From Actinomycetes bacterium (GTDB taxonomy: Bacteria; Actinomycetota; Acidimicrobiia; Acidimicrobiales; Palsa-688), in NCBI GenBank assembly GCA_021808665.1, contig JAKBBA010000093.1, positions 1 to 11,795 of the forward strand: a DNA stretch of 11,795 nt, written 5' to 3'. The notes below the pieces were generated by a model. The model was not told the origin of the DNA. It searched no databases and was given only the letters and a program-made list of their open reading frames with translations. Positions 6,421 to 11,795 of this stretch are shown here, piece after piece (position 1 is the stretch's first letter; every line of letters starts with the position of its first letter). A program made the translations under genes and the position numbers.

Positions 6421-8109
6421 TCAGTACGCTAGGACCGGCTCGCCGCTACCTTCCCTCTTGGACTGATACATCGCGGCGTCTGCCCGGTTTACAAGCTCGC
6501 CTGAGTCACTGCAGGCCCGGGAGGTCCACGAGACGCCGACACTGGCCTTGAGCGCGACAGCCACACCGTCAGATTCGAAGGCTGCCGAAAGTCGCGATGA
6601 CACGTGGTTTGCGAGAAGAAGCGCATAGGACGCGCTGCAAAGTCCGGGGGCGACGGCGAGGAACTCGTCCCCGCCGAAGCGACCGACCCCGTCACAGCTT
6701 CGAAGCGACTCGGCAAGCCTGTTGGCTACCTCTACAAGGACAGCGTCCCCGGTGGCGTGGCCATGTTCGTCGTTTATTTTCTTCATCCCGTCGACGTCCA
6801 CGAACATCACACCGACGCCACCACCGCCCCTCGGGTTGCTCAGGTCGTCGAGTGATTCTTGGACGCGGGCGAGTATCGCTCGCCTGTTGAGGCAGCCTGT
6901 AAGCGAATCGGTTGCGGCGCGTACTTCGAGCTGTCGCAGGCGGCGCACTTCGCCGCTGACGTCAGACAGCGACCCGGTGACACCTGTGATCTCACCTGCC
7001 CGATCTCGCAGCGGCCGTGCGAGCAAAGAGAGGAAGGTCGGCGTGGACGACGGTCCGGTTACCTCGACGACGGCATTTGATTCCTGGCCGCCAGCCGCAA
7101 GTGAGATGGCTTTTACCAGTTCCCTTCGGTGAGCTGACCCGTCGCTTGCCTGCCACTCGACTATGAGCTGGCCGGGATGCAAGCCTGACATTTCGACCAT
7201 CTTGTTGTTCGAATAGATGATCGAACCGTCGAGATCGGCGTGGAATACCCCTACGGGCAAGGATTCTGTCACTTGTTCTAGCAGCTGCTGTCGTACCTGG
7301 AGGTCGCGCGCCGTGCGTTCCTCTTCGGTGACGTCGACCATGTGGGACAAGACGTCGCCGTGGAGCGGATCGCTCAGCCGGTTGTCATTCGTAACTTCCA
7401 TCCAGAGCCAGCGGCCGTCACGGTGTCGATAGCGATAGCGGGCGGGTCTGGACATTCCATTGTCGCCGAGCATCGCCATCCAGCAGGAGATAGCCCCAGG
7501 ATGGTCGTCGGGATGTATGAGCTCCAAGGTCGGCCTTCCGACAAGGTCCTCGCGAGTCCAGCCCAGGAGCGCCTGGGCTCCGCTGTCGACGTCTAGAATT
7601 ATCGAGCTTGCGTTCTTCGCAATCCGGCCGAAGCGGACCGGCGGGGGCCCTGCGAACACACGTGTCGAGTGGTCGGCGGCTTCACGGAAGCCGGTAGGGC
7701 GATCGTCTGTGAGTACCACCACCACGACGCCGTGACGGTCTCGTAGGTCGAAGAGGTGCACGACCTTGGTTTTGTCAGCATCTGCATGTAGGTGCACGAC
7801 GGCGCTCGCCATCCCGTTCGAGCGCGCTCTCCACCACGCCCGGACGACTGCTGCTTGATCTGAGGGTGCTATCACTTTCAGCAGTGGAGTTTCCGTCGGG
7901 CTCTCGCGGTAAGCCTCGCAAGCTAATCCTGCTGGGAGCTCCACGACCCGAGGCGGGACATCGCCACTGAGGGCGGAGATCCGGGAGGCAGGCTCGAGGT
8001 GGAGAAGTTGGTAGAGGGCGACTTCAACCCAGTTCAGTTCGGCTGGGTGCTGATTGGAATGCCCGTTTTGCAACCAAGCGACTTCGTCTGAGGCGACTGT
8101 CAGATCCAC
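6421..8109 (-). CDS. Diguanylate cyclase with PAS sensor domains (PAS-PAS-PAS-GGDEF)
   Basis: A 562-residue soluble protein that should make cyclic di-GMP from two GTP. Order: a divergent PAS-like region (about 25-135), a clear PAS_3-type domain (about 155-268; GWTREDLVGRP, IHPDDH, RYRHRDGRWLWMEV), a second clear PAS domain (about 285-395; LPVGVFHADLDGSIIYSNN), then GGDEF (about 400-560). The domain has DSLTGCLNRR, MFVDVDGMKKINDEHGH and the active motif GGDEF at 479-483. RSCD (470-473) sits exactly five residues before it, the standard inhibitory I-site, so product feedback is expected. No membrane segment and no EAL domain are present. The ligand of the PAS domains cannot be told. Start is GTG at 8109; TTG at codon 13 is an alternative, and neither has a strong ribosome site. 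The upstream spacer is 135 bp, so it may have its own promoter. Confidence 0.93.
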   Translation of the reverse strand: MDLTVASDEVAWLQNGHSNQHPAELNWVEVALYQLLHLEPASRISALSGDVPPRVVELPAGLACEAYRESPTETPLLKVIAPSDQAAVVRAWWRARSNGMASAVVHLHADADKTKVVHLFDLRDRHGVVVVVLTDDRPTGFREAADHSTRVFAGPPPVRFGRIAKNASSIILDVDSGAQALLGWTREDLVGRPTLELIHPDDHPGAISCWMAMLGDNGMSRPARYRYRHRDGRWLWMEVTNDNRLSDPLHGDVLSHMVDVTEEERTARDLQVRQQLLEQVTESLPVGVFHADLDGSIIYSNNKMVEMSGLHPGQLIVEWQASDGSAHRRELVKAISLAAGGQESNAVVEVTGPSSTPTFLSLLARPLRDRAGEITGVTGSLSDVSGEVRRLRQLEVRAATDSLTGCLNRRAILARVQESLDDLSNPRGGGGVGVMFVDVDGMKKINDEHGHATGDAVLVEVANRLAESLRSCDGVGRFGGDEFLAVAPGLCSASYALLLANHVSSRLSAAFESDGVAVALKASVGVSWTSRACSDSGELVNRADAAMYQSKREGSGEPVLAY

Positions 8110-8173
8110 ACTATTCAGATTCGGCCATGTTCCACATAGACCTTAATTCGGGCAACTAGGTACTAAATGGGCA

Positions 8174-8186
8174 TTAGGTCGCCTAA
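8174..8186. promoter_or_regulatory. Operator-like dyad upstream of the GGDEF gene
   Basis: TTAGG and CCTAA form a perfect 5-bp inverted repeat with a 3-bp centre, 65-77 bp before the GTG start at 8109. The surrounding spacer (8110-8244) is more A/T-rich than the genes, and a related half-site (CTAGGTACTAA) lies just to the left at about 8156-8166. This suits a regulator site or promoter region. No confident -35/-10 pair could be placed. Confidence 0.25.
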
Positions 8187-8244
8187 ACACGAATCTTTAG
8201 CTCCACGCACCGCCTTGCCAGCAGCCCGTGGGGAACTGTTCGGG

Positions 8245-9282
8245 CTAGCCGATAGAGGAGGTCACTGTGATGTCGTAGGGTCCGCCCGGCGGAAGTGTCA
8301 CGCTCTCCCCCGAGAGTTGCAGTTGAGCCGCCCCGGGGGCTCCGATCCGGAGCCACAATCCGCTCCCCGATGAGGTAAAAGTCTTGACCATCCCGGCACC
8401 GAGTGTTGCCTCGAACAGAGTCGGACCAGCCGCAGAACCATCCCGCACGGCCAGCCAGCACGCGCCGGTGATCGTGAGCGTCGCCGACACCACCTTGGAA
8501 GCAACGTCATATTGATAACCGGTCGTGGTTGCCGTCGCGGCGCTGACCGCCGGCAGAGTCGTCGTGGAGGCCGTCACGTTGCTCGACGCGGAAGACCCTG
8601 CGCCAGCGGAACGGCCGGACCCCGAAGCGCCGGACCCCGAAGCGCCGGACCCTCGGCTACCGGCGCTGGACTGATTCGGGCGGTTCGCAGCCGAACTCCC
8701 TGACGCTGCCCCAGGACCGTTGATCGCCGTCGCATGGAGCTTCCCCGTCGCTTGAGTTGAAGGCGACCGGGCGACACCGACAGCAACTACGATCGCCGCA
8801 ACAAGGATTACTATCCCGGCTGCGGCCGGTGGAACGGCGCCCCAACGATTCGATCGCTTCATGTGCAGAGGCGCAAGCGGCGTCTCAACGTGGGTCACTT
8901 TCTGCTTCGGGGCTGCGGGCGCGGGCTCCCCACCGCGTTCGTCTGGTCCCGCGTCCGGCCTCGACCCCACGCTCACCCCCGTCGTCCCCACGCTCACAAT
9001 CCTCGCAGGGGCAGCAATTCTCCCAACGTGCGCACTCGCAGCCAGTTCTGCGCTTTGTGCTGCTCCAGAGCCTCTCGGGTTCTGCTGCTCCTCGTCCACG
9101 AGCCGGACGTGATTTGATGCATCACCTGACTCGGAGTCGACACTCCCGACGATCCGCTCGATCGTTCCGACCGTCTGCTTGTGCGTCCTGATCGACCGAC
9201 CGTCCCGGCGACCCGGCGGGATTCCCCAGCCCGCCGCTCCCGCCAGCAGCACGATCAGTCCGAGCGGGATGATCAGCGCCAC
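8245..9282 (-). CDS. Two-TM protein with RodZ-type C-terminal domain (DUF4115)
   Basis: A 345-residue protein. A hydrophobic N-terminal segment (about 2-19) is followed by a polar, proline/alanine-rich region, then a second helix (about 152-172, AGIVILVAAIVVAVGV). A Gly/Ser/Ala-rich linker (190-250, with a GSGAS repeat) leads to a compact beta-rich domain (255-345). That domain reads like DUF4115, the extracytoplasmic domain of the cell-shape protein RodZ: ACWLAVRDG, LFEATLGAGMVKTF, LWLRIGAPGAAQLQLSG, and PPGGPYDITV at the end. The helix-turn-helix that RodZ carries at its N-terminus is absent, so this is not a normal RodZ. If the first segment stays as an anchor, residues 20-150 and the C-terminal domain lie on different sides or form a hairpin; it could be a signal anchor. 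GTG start at 9282 has AGGCGGGG 8 nt upstream and follows the PATAN gene by 16 bp, indicating one operon. Confidence 0.7.
   Translation of the reverse strand: MALIIPLGLIVLLAGAAGWGIPPGRRDGRSIRTHKQTVGTIERIVGSVDSESGDASNHVRLVDEEQQNPRGSGAAQSAELAASAHVGRIAAPARIVSVGTTGVSVGSRPDAGPDERGGEPAPAAPKQKVTHVETPLAPLHMKRSNRWGAVPPAAAGIVILVAAIVVAVGVARSPSTQATGKLHATAINGPGAASGSSAANRPNQSSAGSRGSGASGSGASGSGRSAGAGSSASSNVTASTTTLPAVSAATATTTGYQYDVASKVVSATLTITGACWLAVRDGSAAGPTLFEATLGAGMVKTFTSSGSGLWLRIGAPGAAQLQLSGESVTLPPGGPYDITVTSSIG
8616..8653. repeat. 15-bp tandem repeat, about 2.5 copies, inside the DUF4115 gene linker
   Basis: The unit CGGACCCCGAAGCGC occurs at 8616-8630 and 8631-8645, and its first eight bases recur at 8646-8653 with the last base changed. 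On the coding strand each unit gives Gly-Ser-Gly-Ala-Ser. It is in frame, so copy number could change without breaking the gene, altering the length of the linker between the membrane helix and the C-terminal domain. Confidence 0.85.
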
Positions 9283-9298
9283 GGCAGCGACCCCGCCT

Positions 9299-10183
9299 TC
9301 ATCCCCCGCTAGCCCCTCTCAATAACGGACTGCGCCCCCGAAAGCCCCGCCTACGGGAGATGCGATGGCCATCGTCGGGTTCTCCGCCAGAGTCGGACGA
9401 CACGCCATCTCCGGCGGTCACTTCCAGCGGAGGGACAATATCGACCTGAGGGTCGACACTCGCGAGCTCCGCAATCGGCGTCCTCGGCCAAGCGAGGCCG
9501 AGAGGTAAACCGCCCCGAGTGACGCTCACCAGGCCCTCCTCATCATCGACGACTGGTAAAGCCTCACCGAGATTGCATTGCAAACGAACTTTGGGAAGGG
9601 ACCTGAAGGGAGCCTCGGATTGATCGACGGTCACCGCTCCTTCCCTCACCAGGGGCTCCAGGATCTCACAAAACTCGAGGATGTCGCGGTTCAAGCGTTT
9701 CGCTAGCCCTGCTACCGTCCGCCGACCGTCCAAGGCGACGAGCACGGACCAGCTTTCGCGACCGACCAGGATGTCGGCGGGAAGCGACTCAGCGAGTCGA
9801 GGGACCGCCTCGAAGCTGTGGATCACCTTCTCCACCTTACGCCACGTTTCGAGGCGCAGCCGTGCCCCATCAAACGACTCCTTGAAAGTGACCCGCGGGC
9901 CCGGCGCTACCAGCGCAGCCTCGTCGGGTTGATAATCAAATGTCCCGTATTCGGCTTGAAGTACCTCAAAGAGGATGTACTCCAAAGTAACCTGCCATGT
10001 CGATCGGGCATTTATCAGAGCACTACCCGATGCCTCCGCCGAAACAACATCTCCGTCGACTGTTCGCACAGCCCCCCTAAGGCCTCCCGCGCGAACGGCC
10101 AGTCGGCCGCTGCATCGCCGCCGCGCTAGTAACTCGGCGATCTCCACGAAGTCTTGCGCCTCGAAGCTGCCTGAAAGCTGCAT
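9299..10183 (-). CDS. PATAN/DUF4388-domain protein
   Basis: A 294-residue soluble protein. Residues 1-105 fit the PATAN (DUF4388) domain: LSGSFEAQDFVEIAELLARR at the front, CSGRLAVRAGG, then GDVVSAEASG and a helical part ending EYGTFDYQP. Residues about 105-187 look like a winged-helix-type fold (WSVLVALDGRRTVAGLAKRL, then CEILEPLVREGAVTV), a combination common in such proteins. The last ~100 residues are low in order and rich in Gly, Ser, Asp and Arg. The family is known from PatA-like response regulators in cyanobacteria and from deltaproteobacterial polarity and gliding proteins; its biochemical role is as a protein-interaction module. Start is firm: an in-frame TAA lies directly before the ATG at 10183, with AAGGA 12 nt upstream. 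It is followed 16 bp later by the DUF4115 gene. Confidence 0.8.
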   Translation of the reverse strand: MQLSGSFEAQDFVEIAELLARRRCSGRLAVRAGGLRGAVRTVDGDVVSAEASGSALINARSTWQVTLEYILFEVLQAEYGTFDYQPDEAALVAPGPRVTFKESFDGARLRLETWRKVEKVIHSFEAVPRLAESLPADILVGRESWSVLVALDGRRTVAGLAKRLNRDILEFCEILEPLVREGAVTVDQSEAPFRSLPKVRLQCNLGEALPVVDDEEGLVSVTRGGLPLGLAWPRTPIAELASVDPQVDIVPPLEVTAGDGVSSDSGGEPDDGHRISRRRGFRGRSPLLRGASGG

Positions 10184-10195
10184 TTAAATCTCATG

Positions 10196-10200
10196 TCCTT
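10196..10200 (-). promoter_or_regulatory. Ribosome binding site of the PATAN gene
   Basis: AAGGA on the minus strand lies 12 nt before the ATG at 10183. It is a good match at slightly long spacing. With the in-frame TAA adjoining the ATG it decides the start of this gene. Confidence 0.5.
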
Positions 10201-10253
10201 GCGCTGGCCTGCTTCGCGATACTGAGTTCATCGTCTGTTTCTACCCCAGATAC

Positions 10254-10269
10254 GACGATTCGAACCGTC
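10254..10269. promoter_or_regulatory. Near-perfect 16-bp palindrome upstream of the PATAN-DUF4115 operon
   Basis: GACGATTCGAACCGTC is self-complementary except for one symmetric pair. It lies 71-86 bp before the PATAN start and 41 bp after the YbjQ-2 stop, in the 126-bp spacer 10184-10309. Its centre is TTCGAA. Position and symmetry suit a dimeric regulator operator. There is no T-run after it, so it is a poor terminator candidate. It also resembles a tRNA T-loop sequence, but the stem does not fit one. Confidence 0.35.
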
Positions 10270-10309
10270 ACCCTGCGCCGCCGACCCTCGCCGGACGGCC
10301 TTCCTGCGA

Positions 10310-11161
10310 TCACCCTCCCCGCAGAGAAGCAGCATCAAACGCCGTCGACTCGTCTCCTAAGGAGACGACCATCGAAGGTTCCCCAAGTCGGTCGGGGCGC
10401 CCAGAGCGACGGATGACGGTTCCCCATGCTGCAAAACGGATCGCGTGGCGCGCAAAGCCGACGGTGCCTTCGGAGACCCTCACGCCTACAACCCCTTGCC
10501 CTGAGAGGCGCTCGGCCATCGACTGCATTCTCTCCATCGCCGACTCTCGTGCGGCATATAGCGCCTCGGTGTAGTTGGTCAGCTCGACGTTCTGCGAGCT
10601 CTGCCTCATCGCGACGGAAATGCTGCGCCTCGGGGCATTTACGAACGCCGCACCGTACGCAAGCCCGATAGGGTCCCAACCGCCCTGGTGCAGCAGCGCG
10701 AAGTCACGCCCGGAGAGGTCGGACGCAAACGGCTGGCCAGACGGCCTGCTTCCATCCGCCGGGGCTACCGCCGATCCGACCATCACTGCGTTGACGAGGT
10801 GTCGCTCGACAGCCACCTCCAGGTGGACTCCGACGATCCCGTGGCCACCGACAGCCCGACATTCCCCCTGAAGCGACGCCACCGCCCGCGCGAGGGCGCC
10901 AGCGTAAGCATACGACGCCGATGTGATCTCCCCCTGATTCCACAGCCACACTCCCGCCGGTATAGAAAACGAGCTCGCACCGCAGACGAGTTCGACCGGT
11001 TCCCAGCCGACTGAATGCAAGACAAGAGTCTCGTCGATACTCAGGTCCGAGGTCGCTCCCCTCCGGCCACCAGTGTGGGCGAGGTACCCGCCTGCAGCCA
11101 TGTGGGCAACTTTTTCCCGGATGCTTTCGCTTGGTTGAAGATCATCGCCAGAAAAGCTCAT
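10310..11161 (-). CDS. Protein of two YbjQ-like (PF01906) modules
   Basis: A 283-residue protein. The frame is open further upstream, but that part overlaps the preceding gene out of frame; ATG at 11161 overlaps its TGA as ATGA, the usual coupled arrangement. Two copies of one module follow. Copy 1: TSDLSIDETLVLHSVGWEPV (37-56), then GGHGIVGVHLEV (105-116) and a strand ending VMVGSAV. Copy 2: ASDLSGRDFALLHQGGWDPI (146-165), then the helix TNYTEALYAARESAMERMQ, SGQGVVGVRVSE (220-231) and IRFAAWGTVI (241-250). The GxVGV strand and the later G(T/S)A(V)-type strand match the YbjQ family, called heavy-metal-binding after a structural guess; known members form rings. No Cys/His metal cluster is visible, and the cellular role is unknown. 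About 36 residues precede copy 1, without a signal peptide. Confidence 0.65.
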   Translation of the reverse strand: MSFSGDDLQPSESIREKVAHMAAGGYLAHTGGRRGATSDLSIDETLVLHSVGWEPVELVCGASSFSIPAGVWLWNQGEITSASYAYAGALARAVASLQGECRAVGGHGIVGVHLEVAVERHLVNAVMVGSAVAPADGSRPSGQPFASDLSGRDFALLHQGGWDPIGLAYGAAFVNAPRRSISVAMRQSSQNVELTNYTEALYAARESAMERMQSMAERLSGQGVVGVRVSEGTVGFARHAIRFAAWGTVIRRSGRPDRLGEPSMVVSLGDESTAFDAASLRGG

Positions 11162-11790
11162 ACCAGTCGCACCGTCAGCTTGGGCGGCGGGAGGGGATCC
11201 GCCGGCCTGACCCGGCGGACTCTGGTGCCTCGAAGAACTGCCTGCAGCTCGTAATCGCCTTCCCCGATGTCGCGCCAAGCCGCTGCCAGGTCGGCGCCGT
11301 GGAGCGTGTCGGCGCCGATCTGAGACTTGACGTGGTCCCGGACGAGACGGCGAACCTGCATCTGCGCGTCGGATATCTGGGTTACCTCGCCGGTCGGAGC
11401 GCTCCACCCGCCGGTCTGGTAGCCGCCCGCCATCAGCGCCTGGGTGACGCAGACCGCCCACACCCGCACCGAGGCGATTGAAGCGACAACCGAGACGGGC
11501 GTGAATCCGGCTTCCACCAGCTTGGCGAGTCTCTGGCCAGCCAAATACGTCGACCATATGGAGGGGGGGCGAGCCGCTCCTTCCACAGCGACGGCCGTTC
11601 CATAGACATGGAACTCTCTGATGGACCTGTCGATCAGGCTCGAAACCGTGTCGACCACGCCGACGATACCGTGGGCTCCAGCGGCCTCGGCCTCCTCGAT
11701 CATTCGGGCGAACGCGGTGTTGAATCCTTGCGACCACACGTCCGACACCCAGCGCTGCTCGAAGTTCTCCCCGAAACTTCGATGGTCCAT
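11158..11790 (-). CDS. YbjQ-like protein, one and a half modules; start uncertain
   Basis: At least 210 residues. It opens with what looks like the second half of a YbjQ module: helix NTAFARMIEEAEAAGAHG, then GIVGVVDT (41-48) and EFHVYGTAVAV (59-69). A full second module follows: STYLAGQRLAKLVEAGFTPV (80-99), helix QMQVRRLVRDHVKSQIGA, GADTLHGADL (159-168), and ELQAVLRGTRVRRV (181-194). Its GxGIVGV strand is poorly kept in the second module. The ATG at 11790 is 5 nt from the window edge and the frame is still open there, so the true start may lie outside and supply the missing half module. The TGA overlaps the ATG of the next YbjQ-like gene by 4 nt, so the two are translated together. Function unknown; a shared complex with the neighbour is likely from the overlap. 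Confidence 0.6.
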   Translation of the reverse strand: MDHRSFGENFEQRWVSDVWSQGFNTAFARMIEEAEAAGAHGIVGVVDTVSSLIDRSIREFHVYGTAVAVEGAARPPSIWSTYLAGQRLAKLVEAGFTPVSVVASIASVRVWAVCVTQALMAGGYQTGGWSAPTGEVTQISDAQMQVRRLVRDHVKSQIGADTLHGADLAAAWRDIGEGDYELQAVLRGTRVRRVRPADPLPPPKLTVRLV

Positions 11791-11795
11791 GCCCG

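Noticed and set aside
6240..6551. 103-codon plus-strand frame overlapping the end of the GGDEF gene
   Set aside because: Arg/Pro-rich product running antisense into the GGDEF domain; the 49-codon frame at 6208 is the better candidate in the spacer.
8110..8244. c-di-GMP riboswitch before the GGDEF gene
   Set aside because: I looked for the conserved GEMM core sequences and found none.
8223..8246. AGCCCG/CGGGCT inverted repeat after the DUF4115 gene as a terminator
   Set aside because: The 12-nt loop is long, the stem is short and no T-run follows on the minus strand; it may be chance in GC-rich DNA.
10230..10275. tRNA T-arm-like GGTTCGAATC on the minus strand
   Set aside because: The stem does not pair with a 7-nt loop, and no acceptor, anticodon or D arm can be found around it; kept only as a palindrome.
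11162..11737. N-terminal extension of YbjQ-2 to a 475-residue protein
   Set aside because: The extra part reads the preceding YbjQ gene in the wrong frame and is Arg/Gly-rich; the ATGA overlap start is better.

Overview
This is GC-rich DNA with strongly G/C-biased third codon positions in the real genes. Several family signatures (a WPFG-type mini membrane protein, a LysX/MprF-like lipid aminoacyltransferase with a short membrane region, tandem YbjQ modules, a PATAN/DUF4388 protein beside a DUF4115 protein) point to a high-GC actinobacterium, perhaps of the Acidimicrobiia/Thermoleophilia kind. This placement is an inference; the window holds no rRNA or other marker gene. I see no mobile element, CRISPR array, rRNA or tRNA.

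Layout. (1) Positions 1-439, plus strand: a short stretch with ambiguous coding signal, then a clear 73-residue membrane protein. (2) Positions 487-2972, minus strand: a compact three-gene set read from 2972 downward: a degenerate MidA/NDUFAF7-like methyltransferase homologue, a HAD phosphatase of the PNKP 3'-phosphatase type whose start lies inside the previous gene, and the membrane protease HtpX. (3) Positions 3003-6197, plus strand, divergent from the methyltransferase-like gene across only 30 bp: a 1064-residue fusion of a calcineurin-like phosphoesterase with an MprF/LysX-type aminoacyl-phosphatidylglycerol synthase. Its phosphoesterase metal-site motifs are visibly eroded. A possible 49-residue membrane ORF follows at once. 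(4) Positions 6421-11790, minus strand: two overlapping genes made of YbjQ-like modules, then a PATAN (DUF4388) protein paired with a two-TM protein carrying a RodZ-type C-terminal domain (DUF4115), then a three-PAS GGDEF diguanylate cyclase with intact catalytic and inhibitory sites.

How they may work together (inference). The left half looks like envelope maintenance: membrane protein quality control (HtpX) next to membrane lipid aminoacylation. The right half looks like a surface or signalling module: PATAN domains are known from polarity, phototaxis and gliding regulators, DUF4115 is the extracytoplasmic domain of the cell-shape protein RodZ, and the GGDEF protein would supply c-di-GMP. 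The two intergenic regions in this half each hold an operator-like dyad. The most unusual objects are the phosphoesterase-MprF fusion with missing active-site residues, facing a methyltransferase homologue whose own motifs are also eroded, and the YbjQ/PATAN/DUF4115/GGDEF neighbourhood.
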